NCBI GenBank assembly: GCA_030065275.1
Contig: JASJCV010000013.1
Coordinates: 1-35,031, forward strand
Source of the DNA: Desulfobacterales bacterium
GTDB lineage: Bacteria > Desulfobacterota > Desulfobacteria > Desulfobacterales > UBA5852
Length of the DNA: 35,031 bases
Direction: 5' to 3'
Part shown: piece after piece, positions 19,541-27,254 of the stretch
How positions within the stretch are numbered: position 1 is the first letter of the stretch
Layout: the number at the start of each line of letters is the position of its first letter
The notes under the pieces: generated by a model
The model's database searches: none
What the model was told of the DNA's origin: nothing
Seen by the model: the letters and a program-made list of their open reading frames with translations, nothing else
Translations under genes and position numbers: made by a program

Positions 19541-19646
19541 AATGGGGATATCTCTCGCAACGCGTGAGCACGATGACCAGCGGGCGGCGATGGGCTGCGC
19601 TTAATGGGTATCATTGCTGTGGTAACCGTATGGAAAGGGTTTTGCC

Positions 19647-20921
19647 ATGAATCTCGACAACCATCCCTGTTTCAATCCCGATGCCTGTAAATCCTACGGA
19701 CGGGTGCACCTGCCGGTGGCCCCCCGCTGCAATATTCAGTGCAAGTTCTGCAACCGCCAGTTCGACTGCGTCAACGAAACGCGTCCCGGCGTGACCAGTG
19801 CCGTGCTTTCACCCAGTCAGGCCATGGTCTACCTGGAGGAGGTCTTCGAACGCAAAGGCAACATTGCCGTGGTGGGGATCGCCGGCCCGGGCGACCCGTT
19901 TGCCAACCCCCGTGAGACCCTGGAGACGCTGGCCCGCGTGCGCGCCCGCTTTCCGGACGTCATGCTGTGTGTCGCCACCAACGGCCTCAACCTGAGTCCC
20001 TATCTTGACGAACTTAAGCGGCTGGCCGTCAGCCACGTCACCGTGACGGTCAACGCGGTAGATCCGGCCATCGGCGCCAAAGTCTATTCCTGGATGCGCA
20101 CCGGCAAGAAAGTTGTGCGCGCCGCAGAAGGCGCCGCCCTGCTGCTGGAGCGGCAGATTGAGGCCATCGCGGGCCTCAAGGCCCGCGGCATCATGGTCAA
20201 GGTCAACAGCATCATCCTCCCGGGGATCAATGAAGATCACATACCGGTCGTGGCGCGCCGCATGGCCGGCCTGGGCGTGGATCTGTTCAACGCCATGCCC
20301 TACTACCCCAACGCCGGATCGGATTTCGAACATCTGCCCGAACCGGACAAGGCGACCGTCCGCGCGATCCGCGCGCAAGCCGCCGAGCACGTCAAACAGA
20401 TGCGGCATTGCACCCGCTGCCGCGCCGATGCCGTCGGCCTTATCGGGGAAGCCCCGGATGCGGAACTCACAGCCACCCTCAACGCCTGCCGGCGATTGGA
20501 AGTGAACACGCCCCGCGCCGGCCGTATATCACCGCGCCCCTGCGTGGCCGTGGCCAGCATGGAAGGGGTGCTGGTCAACCAGCACCTGGGAGAAGCTTCC
20601 AAGCTTCTGATCTACGGCCAGAAGGACGACCGGATCCAATTGCTGGAGGCGCGCGCAACACCCCCCCGCGGCGGCGGAACGCAGCGCTGGGAAGCGCTGG
20701 CCGGGTCCCTGGCGGACTGCAGCACGCTGCTCGTGAGCGGGGTGGGGGAGAGCCCCCGCAAGACGCTTGCGGCCGCCGGCGTCGAAGTGCTCGAGATTGA
20801 AGGACTCATCGACGAGGCCGTGCGGGCCCTCTTTGCCGGCGAGGGACTGAACCACATGGTCAAGCGCACACCGACGGCGTGCGGGAGTGCTTGCAGCGGT
20901 ACAGCCACGGGCTGCGGCTGA
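19647..20921 (+). CDS. nifB: NifB: radical SAM FeMo-cofactor precursor synthase with C-terminal NifX-like domain
   Basis: HPCFNPDACKSYGRVHLPVAPRCNIQCKFCNRQFDCVNETRPGV (CxxxCxxC); C-terminal CVAVASMEGVLVNQHLGEASKLLIYG NifX-like domain; Cys-rich tail ACGSACSGTATGCG. Confidence 0.96.
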   Translation: MNLDNHPCFNPDACKSYGRVHLPVAPRCNIQCKFCNRQFDCVNETRPGVTSAVLSPSQAMVYLEEVFERKGNIAVVGIAGPGDPFANPRETLETLARVRARFPDVMLCVATNGLNLSPYLDELKRLAVSHVTVTVNAVDPAIGAKVYSWMRTGKKVVRAAEGAALLLERQIEAIAGLKARGIMVKVNSIILPGINEDHIPVVARRMAGLGVDLFNAMPYYPNAGSDFEHLPEPDKATVRAIRAQAAEHVKQMRHCTRCRADAVGLIGEAPDAELTATLNACRRLEVNTPRAGRISPRPCVAVASMEGVLVNQHLGEASKLLIYGQKDDRIQLLEARATPPRGGGTQRWEALAGSLADCSTLLVSGVGESPRKTLAAAGVEVLEIEGLIDEAVRALFAGEGLNHMVKRTPTACGSACSGTATGCG

Positions 20922-21067
20922 TGGGGTGCTTCAGGGCCGGCATTCTGCGGCCCCGGGCGGTGTTTTCGGCGTTCCGCTGTCCTCGACGTAGCTTGGGCTA
21001 CGCCTGCGGCATCGGAAAGCCTGCGGCCTTGCCCGGAACCACAGCCTACCGGCCCTGAAACACCCCA
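20922..21067. repeat. Long inverted repeat element (146 nt) immediately downstream of nifB stop
   Basis: 19-bp arms with one mismatch: TGGGGTGCTTCAGGGCCGG (20922-20940) / CCGGCCCTGAAACACCCCA (21049-21067); internal hairpin CGTAGC-TTGG-GCTACG (20987-21002). Confidence 0.75.
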
Positions 21068-21131
21068 TAAAAGGTTTAAGATGATAACTTTGCTACCGGA
21101 CGTTTTACGAAACCGTCCCAAAGGAGGAATA

Positions 21132-21437
21132 ATGGAGAAGCCTGAACATCATTTGTTTGTATGCGCCAGTTTCCGTGCCGATGGGGATCCCAAAGGGGTC
21201 TGCCACAAAAAGGGGTCGGTGCCCCTGCTGCCCTATATCGAGAACGAGATTATCGATCGCGGTCTCGACGCCCAGATCACCAGCACCGGCTGCATGAAGG
21301 CCTGCGACCACGGGCCGGTAATGGTGATTCAGCCGCAGGGACTGTGGTACGGCAACGTGGACGGTGAAGACGCCGTGGACGCCATCCTGGACGCGCTCGA
21401 GGACGGCGAAGTCGCCGAAGATCTGCGGATCGCCTGA
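21132..21437 (+). CDS. Thioredoxin-like [2Fe-2S] ferredoxin, nitrogenase-associated
   Basis: HHLFVCASFRADGDPKGVC...TSTGCMKACDHGPVMVIQPQGLWYGNV: four-Cys arrangement of thioredoxin-fold 2Fe-2S ferredoxins; strong RBS AAAGGAGGAATA. Confidence 0.88.
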   Translation: MEKPEHHLFVCASFRADGDPKGVCHKKGSVPLLPYIENEIIDRGLDAQITSTGCMKACDHGPVMVIQPQGLWYGNVDGEDAVDAILDALEDGEVAEDLRIA

Positions 21438-21501
21438 GGATATCGGCCGGTTGTCCCGGCGGCCGGTTCCCGCCGGGTGATCCGATGTTGAGAGGAGTGA
21501 C

Positions 21502-21924
21502 ATGCGGCTTGAACCCATCACCGACTGGCACGATCACATTGAAGCCGGACGAAAGTATTTGCGGACGGCCGTCAACGGCCGATCCCGGAACGCCGTGTTC
21601 AACAACGAGCTGGTTTTTCAACTGGCGGCCATGGCCGTGGAACGACTCATGGCGGGCCTGATGCAGTACTACCAACAGATGCCGGTTGACCACACCCTGT
21701 CGGGGCTGGCGGCCGAACTGGCCGAAGTCTGCCCGTTGGATGCGACTCTGGCGGCGCGCATCCGCGCGATCGAGACCGCCGACGACATGTGTTCGCTGAC
21801 GGTCAAGCACCGCGAACCGCCGGTGAATGGTGTTATTGACGAGGTCCTGGCGGTCGGTCGAGAAATCGAGCGCTTTGTGGACGGCCACCTGCCCGATGGG
21901 CGCGGTCTGCCGGCGACCGCCTGA
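21502..21924 (+). CDS. Conserved-looking small helical protein of unknown function in the nif/mod operon (HEPN-like helical bundle suspected)
   Basis: RBS GAGAGGAG; mainly helical sequence ELVFQLAAMAVERLMAGLMQYYQQMPVDHTLSGLAAELAEVCPLDATLAARIRAIE; collinear between ferredoxin and mod genes. Confidence 0.65.
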   Translation: MRLEPITDWHDHIEAGRKYLRTAVNGRSRNAVFNNELVFQLAAMAVERLMAGLMQYYQQMPVDHTLSGLAAELAEVCPLDATLAARIRAIETADDMCSLTVKHREPPVNGVIDEVLAVGREIERFVDGHLPDGRGLPATA

Positions 21925-22003
21925 GAAGCGTCCGCCTCGCCTGCCCTTGCCGGCGGTTCCGGTAAAGGACGCAATTAAATTGTCTGCCGAAAGGAAATCA
22001 GAA

Positions 22004-22255
22004 ATGAAAGCCACCTGGGAGAAAATATTCGAATATGCCTCCATGCCGCTGCACGGCACCATGTCGCGCAAGCTGCGCAAGGGCATGCGCCTGCAAATCA
22101 ACGAGGGCAAGGTCTATGAAGCCGCCGTCTTGTTTCTCAACGAGAAGTTCGTGCGGCTGACCGAGGCTGAGGCCGACGGCACGGCCGTCAACACCTACTA
22201 CGATCTGGAACGAATCGTGTCGATTCGCACCCTGAGCCCGGGCGAGAAGCAATGA
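22004..22255 (+). CDS. Small protein (83 aa) of unknown function, Sm/SH3-barrel-like
   Basis: RBS AAGGAA at 21991; MSRKLRKGMRLQINEGKVYEAAVLFLNEKFVRLTEAEADGTAVNTYYDLERIVSIRTL beta-rich pattern; 4-nt overlap with modB. Confidence 0.65.
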   Translation: MKATWEKIFEYASMPLHGTMSRKLRKGMRLQINEGKVYEAAVLFLNEKFVRLTEAEADGTAVNTYYDLERIVSIRTLSPGEKQ

Positions 22256-22923
22256 CCACCGGGTTCCCCCTCTGGGCGCCGCTGGGGCTGACCCTCAAGG
22301 TGGCCACGCTGGCCACGCTTGCCGCCCTGGTCGCCGGTATGGCGGCGGCATACGCCCTTAAGCGGTGGCGGTTCCCGGGGCGTGAACTGGTGGATGCCGT
22401 TTGTACCCTGCCACTGGTGATGCCGCCCACGGTATTGGGCTACTACCTTCTTGTCCTCATCGGCCGCCGCGGCGTTATCGGTCAATGGCTGCAGGAGACA
22501 TTCGGCATCACCTTGATGTTCACCTGGCAGGGAGCGGTGCTGGCCGCTGCCGTGGTGGCGTTTCCCATGGTGTTCAAATCCGCTCGGGCGGCCCTGGAAG
22601 AGGTGGGGCCGGCCTATGAAGACGCGGCGCGAACACTGGGCCACGGCGAATGGCATGTATTCTGGCGCGTATCGCTGCCTCTGGCGTTGCGGGGCGTTCT
22701 CGCCGGCACCATGCTGGCCTTTGCCCGGGCCATGGGTGAATTCGGCGCCACCCTCATGGTGGCCGGCAATCTTCCGGGTCGGACGCAAACCCTCTCCCTG
22801 GCCGTCTATTCCGCGGTGCAGGCCGGAGAGGACGGCCGGGCCGATGCCTTGGTGTGGATCATCAGCGGATTCTGCATGGCGATCCTCATCGGGATGAACC
22901 GGGTCGTGCGGGTGAAATGCTGA
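22252..22923 (+). CDS. modB: Molybdate ABC transporter permease ModB
   Basis: LPLVMPPTVLGYYLLVLIGRRGVIGQWL, EEVGPAYEDAARTLGHGEWHVFWRVSLPLALRGVLAGTMLAFARAMGEFGATLMVAGN. Confidence 0.92.
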   Translation: MTTGFPLWAPLGLTLKVATLATLAALVAGMAAAYALKRWRFPGRELVDAVCTLPLVMPPTVLGYYLLVLIGRRGVIGQWLQETFGITLMFTWQGAVLAAAVVAFPMVFKSARAALEEVGPAYEDAARTLGHGEWHVFWRVSLPLALRGVLAGTMLAFARAMGEFGATLMVAGNLPGRTQTLSLAVYSAVQAGEDGRADALVWIISGFCMAILIGMNRVVRVKC

Positions 22924-22945
22924 GCCGCCCGAAGGAGGAAACCCG

Positions 22946-23713
22946 GTGAAAGCGGGCCTCTGTTTTTATCTGGTACTCTCTGCGCTGTGCATGGTCGTTG
23001 CCGTGCCCGCGATTCCAGCCGAAGAACTGGTGGTATCGGCCGCGGTCAGCCTTACCGATGTATTCCGCGACATCGCTCCGGCGTTCGAGGCGGCCCATCC
23101 AGGGGTGAACGTGGTGATGAACTTCGCGTCCTCGGGGGCGCTCTACCGCCAGATTACCCAAGGAGCACCTGTGGACGTCTATGCTTCGGCCAACCCCAAA
23201 TGGATGGCCAAGGCGGTTCAGGAGGCCTTCACCACCGAGACGGCTGTAAAGGTTTTGGCGCAAAACGCCCTGGTACTGGCCGTTCCAGCCGGCAACCCCG
23301 CCGGGGTTGATACCGTCAGCGATCTGAGCAGAGACACCGTTCAGCGGATCGGCATCGGTTCACCCGCCACCGTGGCGGCCGGACAGTATGCCCACACCGC
23401 CCTGGTGTCTCGGGGCATGTACGTGGCGCTGGAGTCCAAATTCATCTTGTGCGAGCACGTGCGGCAGGTGTTGGACTATCTCGTGCGAGGTGAGGTGGAC
23501 GCTGGATTCGTCTACCGCACCGATGCCGTGAAAGCGGGCCACGGTGTGGTGATCGTCACGGACGTCCCTTTGCCGAAGCCCGTGACCTATCCCATCGCGC
23601 CGCTCACGGGCAGCAAGGCCATTGAACGGTCCCGGGAATTCGTGGCATTTGTCACCGGGCCGCAGGGAGGGGGTTTCCTTGAAGCGCGGGGCTTCGAGCG
23701 CCCTCGGAAATAA
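22946..23713 (+). CDS. modA: Molybdate ABC transporter substrate-binding protein ModA
   Basis: Signal peptide; LVVSAAVSLTDVFRDIAPAFEAAHPGVNVVMNFASSGALYRQITQGAPVDVYASANPKWM. Confidence 0.93.
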   Translation: MKAGLCFYLVLSALCMVVAVPAIPAEELVVSAAVSLTDVFRDIAPAFEAAHPGVNVVMNFASSGALYRQITQGAPVDVYASANPKWMAKAVQEAFTTETAVKVLAQNALVLAVPAGNPAGVDTVSDLSRDTVQRIGIGSPATVAAGQYAHTALVSRGMYVALESKFILCEHVRQVLDYLVRGEVDAGFVYRTDAVKAGHGVVIVTDVPLPKPVTYPIAPLTGSKAIERSREFVAFVTGPQGGGFLEARGFERPRK

Positions 23714-23717
23714 CGGG

Positions 23718-24548
23718 ATGACGATCGAGATCAATATCACCAAACGCCTGCAGGGAAACGAGGGGGCGTTCACGCTGCGCGCGCGTTTCACGGCGGTGGA
23801 CCGTGCCGTGGTGCTCTTCGGGCCTTCCGGGTCGGGAAAGACGCTGACCCTGCAGACGGTCGCCGGCTTGCTCACACCCGATGCGGGCGTCATCCGCTTC
23901 GACGGCGAAGTGCTATTCGATGCGGCCGCGCGGGTCAACCGGCCGGCGCGTCATCGCGGCATCGGGTATGTCTTCCAGGATTATGCGCTCTTTCCGCACT
24001 GCACCGTATGGGACAACGTCGCCTTCGGCCTGAAGTCGCTGTGGGGGCGAATGGGGCGCGCTCAGGTCCGGCGCGTGGAGGCGCTTCTCGACCGTTTCGG
24101 TCTGCGTCATCTGGCCCGGCAGCGTCCAGCGGCGCTATCGGGAGGGCAAAAGCAGCGCACGGCCCTGGCGCGTGCGCTGGCCCCGGCGCCGCGCCTCCTC
24201 CTTTTGGATGAACCTTTCAGCGCACTGGATCCGCCGTTGCGCGCGCGCATGCGCACCGAACTCGTTAGCGCGCTGGAGACGTTCAGCACCCCCATGATCA
24301 TGGTGACCCACGATGCCGAGGACATCGCCGCACTGGCCGAAACACTGGTGACCTGCCGCAACGGTGAGGCCGGGGAGACCCGGCGGTTCGAACGCGGGGA
24401 CACGGCGGCCAAACAGCGCTGGGTCGACGATTACAACCGCCGATTCGATAGGGGACCGCATGGATCCGAAGACGTTGTGCATCCGTCCGGCCGGAAGAGA
24501 CGATCTGGATGCCATGGTTTCGCTGCTGCTGGCGCTGTTTGCGATTGA
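23718..24548 (+). CDS. modC: Molybdate ABC transporter ATP-binding protein ModC (short, no TOBE domain)
   Basis: Walker A FGPSGSGKTLTLQ; ALSGGQKQRTALARALAPAPRLLLLDEPFSALD; ITKRLQGNEGAFTLRARF N-terminus; 276 aa. Confidence 0.9.
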   Translation: MTIEINITKRLQGNEGAFTLRARFTAVDRAVVLFGPSGSGKTLTLQTVAGLLTPDAGVIRFDGEVLFDAAARVNRPARHRGIGYVFQDYALFPHCTVWDNVAFGLKSLWGRMGRAQVRRVEALLDRFGLRHLARQRPAALSGGQKQRTALARALAPAPRLLLLDEPFSALDPPLRARMRTELVSALETFSTPMIMVTHDAEDIAALAETLVTCRNGEAGETRRFERGDTAAKQRWVDDYNRRFDRGPHGSEDVVHPSGRKRRSGCHGFAAAGAVCD

Positions 24549-24930
24549 GGACGATTTCTCGCCCGATCCGGAGTGCCAGCGGCGGGGGCTGGCTTTTTTT
24601 CTCGACGGCTGCGGCAAGCACCGTGGTATCCTGGTGGCCGAAACGGACGTTGGGGTGATCGCCATGGCCACGGTCCAGATCCTTGTCTCCACGGCCCAGG
24701 GCGGACCCGTCGGCCTCGTGGAAGACGTGGTCGTACGCGCCGACTGCCGCGGCCGCGGCGTGGGCCGCCGGCTCATGGCGGCGGTGAGCGCATGGGCCGT
24801 CGAGCGCGGCCTGACCCGCCTGCAGCTCCTGGCCGACCGCGACAACCAACCGGCCCTGGACTTCTATCGGCGCATCGGTTGGCAGGGCACCCAGCTGGTG
24901 TGCCTGCGTTATCTGCCGCCAGGTGACTGA
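24460..24930 (+). CDS. GNAT-family N-acetyltransferase
   Basis: IRPAGRDDLDAMVSLL..., VVVRADCRGRGVGRRLMAAVSAWAVERGLTRLQLLADRDNQPALDFYRRIGWQ. Confidence 0.85.
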   Translation: MDPKTLCIRPAGRDDLDAMVSLLLALFAIEDDFSPDPECQRRGLAFFLDGCGKHRGILVAETDVGVIAMATVQILVSTAQGGPVGLVEDVVVRADCRGRGVGRRLMAAVSAWAVERGLTRLQLLADRDNQPALDFYRRIGWQGTQLVCLRYLPPGD

Positions 24931-25077
24931 GCGCCCGATTCCATCGTCTTTTCCCGCCATCCCGACCGCTTGCCTCAACGTCCGTCGCGAAGGTTTACGG
25001 ACCGGCATGCCTCCCGCCCCCTGCCTTTCCGGCTGTCCTTCAAACGATCGTCGTCGGTCGGCGTCAATACGAGGTTG

Positions 25078-25112
25078 CATTACTAAAAAGAATGAATTAC
25101 ATATTAGTAATG
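25078..25112. promoter_or_regulatory. Inverted repeat CATTACTAA-N17-TTAGTAATG, putative operator
   Basis: Perfect 9-bp arms at 25078-25086 and 25104-25112 in an AT-rich patch 38 bp upstream of the RHH-like gene; an extra ATTAC lies between the arms. Confidence 0.5.
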
Positions 25113-25149
25113 ATATTCGTTGAACCCGACACATTGGGAAGGCGAGACC

Positions 25150-25746
25150 ATGAAAAAGAAGAACATGCTCGATGAACTGGACGCGTTTTTCCTGCCCCGT
25201 CCCTCCTCGCGCGACCTGCGCGGCAAACAGTCGGTGCGCGCCACCTTCCGCCTGACCGCCCGGGCCATTGATGCCATCAGCGTGGTGGCTTTTCACCTCG
25301 GGATCAAGCAGAAATCGCTGTTCGAACATCTGATCGAGGACGATCGGACCCTCTCGCAGATTGCCCGGCAGGTTCAGGAGCAGGCTTATCGCCCCGAAAA
25401 CCGGGTCCAGAAAACGTTTGTCCTCAGCCGCCGGACGCTCGGGCTTCTGCAGAAAGCCTGTGAGCGGTTCGACGCCCCCCGCGACGCTTTGGTGGAGTAC
25501 TCCATCCTGCGGCTCATGCCCGTGATCGAGGAAGAACGCAAAAAACACCACCTCCGCAAAGAAATCCTCAAAGACATTTCGAGCCACGTGCGCAAAGGGG
25601 AGGTCCTGTTGAAAGAGGTTCGCCAGACTCTGGGAGAGGACGACCCGGTCTACCAGAGTCTATGGCAGGCGATCCACAGCGGCCGCGAATCCGAGGCGGC
25701 CATCGCGGCTTACGTCGAGAAAGGCAAGATCATCGAAGAATTCTGA
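25150..25746 (+). CDS. Putative tandem ribbon-helix-helix-like DNA-binding protein, unknown function
   Basis: Two similar strand-helix-helix segments: RATFRLTARAIDAISVVAFHLGIKQKSLFEHLIED and QKTFVLSRRTLGLLQKACERFDAPRDALVEYSILRLMPVIEEE; followed by helical tail. Confidence 0.6.
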   Translation: MKKKNMLDELDAFFLPRPSSRDLRGKQSVRATFRLTARAIDAISVVAFHLGIKQKSLFEHLIEDDRTLSQIARQVQEQAYRPENRVQKTFVLSRRTLGLLQKACERFDAPRDALVEYSILRLMPVIEEERKKHHLRKEILKDISSHVRKGEVLLKEVRQTLGEDDPVYQSLWQAIHSGRESEAAIAAYVEKGKIIEEF

Positions 25747-26319
25747 CGGTTTCGCAAGAAGCCTGATCGCTGCGTTTCGCGTGCCCCCCGTCATTGCGGC
25801 CCACGGATGTACCCTCATTCCTCGGGTCCTGCAAGCCTTACGCACAAACTTATGGCAAAACCGTCTGCGAGTCCTTTCAGCCCTGTGTCTATCGCAACCC
25901 CCCGGTGCGCGACGCCGTGCCGCGGCGGGTCGCCGGAGAGGTGGTGGAGAATCCGCCCGTCGTCATGGGGAATCTGGCGGAGCGCCCCATATCGCGCGTT
26001 TCGCCGCGTCTTTAAACGACGGGCGGCGGCCTATGAAAAGCACATGCAGAGGATCAGTCCGGACTTGGAGGGCCTCGCTCGCCTCGAAAGGGCGGTCGCA
26101 CGGCTCGGGGAGCTGTTTGCCACGGCATTGGCGCCGCCTGCGGGCTGCAGGCGTTGTCCCCACCTGGACGGCTTTTAGCCCTGGACGAAACGCCGGCGGC
26201 GACGTTGCCCGCCGCCCTCATCGCGCGAATGCGATCATTGCAAGGCGCGGGCCCTGCCACCAAGGCGGCATGGGATCGTGAAACGGCTAAGGGCTGCTGG
26301 AAGGCCGTCCGGTGGCTCT

Positions 26320-26568
26320 TCAGGGGGCGAAACGCTGGATATACGCCTCCCATTCCCCGGGGGCAACATCGCCGTCCTTGTTTTTATCCGCCTCCAGATA
26401 AGATTTGGGCGAGGCTTCGGGATAGGTCTCCTTGAATTCGCGCCATTCGATCGTGCCGCTGTCATCCTGATCCACCGCGTCGAAGGTCGCATGGTGGACG
26501 GGGTGTTGGGCACAGGCCAGCATTGCCAGCAGGGGCAGGCATCGGAACAGTTTGGTGGGTCGGCGCAT
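26320..26568 (-). CDS. Small EF-hand-containing lipoprotein
   Basis: Signal/lipobox LLAMLAC; two EF-hand loops DQDDSGTIEWREF and DKNKDGDVAPGEW. Confidence 0.75.
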   Translation of the reverse strand: MRRPTKLFRCLPLLAMLACAQHPVHHATFDAVDQDDSGTIEWREFKETYPEASPKSYLEADKNKDGDVAPGEWEAYIQRFAP

Positions 26569-26804
26569 GTCTTCCCCCGTCGGTTGGTGGCCCGTTTGCA
26601 GTTGCGGCGCCACCATACCCGATTCAGGCCGGGACGACAACCGTTGCCGCCGCCCGGGTGCGGGTGCCCGGATTCCGGGCCCCGGCGGTTGAAGTTAGAC
26701 GGCAGTTGGGGTAAGGGTAGGGTCGCTGTCGATTCTACCCGCAAGCGCCTCACAACGCCATACGGGGGTGCTGCGGACCAAAATCGTGAACAAGGAGCGC
26801 GCAG

Positions 26805-27203
26805 ATGATCTTTATCGGTAAGTTTTACTATCTCACCAACCAGCAGGAAATCGAGGAAAACGAACGCCGGCACGGCGAGTTCGACCTGATTATTGAAGCC
26901 CCGAACGGTGATGTGGCCTTCCGCCAATTCAAGGCACGCATCGAGGAGTTGCGTGCCAAGGGCGATTTTTTCGAAGGTCATTCCAGCATTTTCTTCATTC
27001 AGCTCCTCGAGTTCGACCGCTTTCCGCGAACCCAGGCCCTGATGTTAAATCTCAAATCCACGGCGGGCGATCCGCTCATGCCGTTTATCGGCTGCTCGAT
27101 TCCGTCCGACCAGAACAACGCCTGCCGGATTTACGACTGGAAGAACAATGAGCCCGAGATCGACGGCGCCAACGAAAAGCTTTTCATGGAATTCAGGGAC
27201 TGA
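26805..27203 (+). CDS. Conserved hypothetical protein
   Basis: RBS AAGGAGCGCGCAG; MIFIGKFYYLTNQQEIEENERRHGEFDLIIEAPNGDVAFRQFKARIEELR; no competing frame. Confidence 0.6.
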   Translation: MIFIGKFYYLTNQQEIEENERRHGEFDLIIEAPNGDVAFRQFKARIEELRAKGDFFEGHSSIFFIQLLEFDRFPRTQALMLNLKSTAGDPLMPFIGCSIPSDQNNACRIYDWKNNEPEIDGANEKLFMEFRD

Positions 27204-27254
27204 TTCCAACGCCACCCACGGCCCTGCCGGTGGGGGGGTGAGCGGGTTCTTTCC

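Noticed and set aside
19333-19650. Short ORFs on both strands in the nifN-nifB gap
   Set aside because: Overlap palindromic repeat structure; no start/RBS support or domain signal; treated as a non-coding repeat.
21068-21131. Sigma54 promoter upstream of the ferredoxin gene
   Set aside because: A TTTGCT is present, but no GG lies at the required 10-bp spacing upstream.
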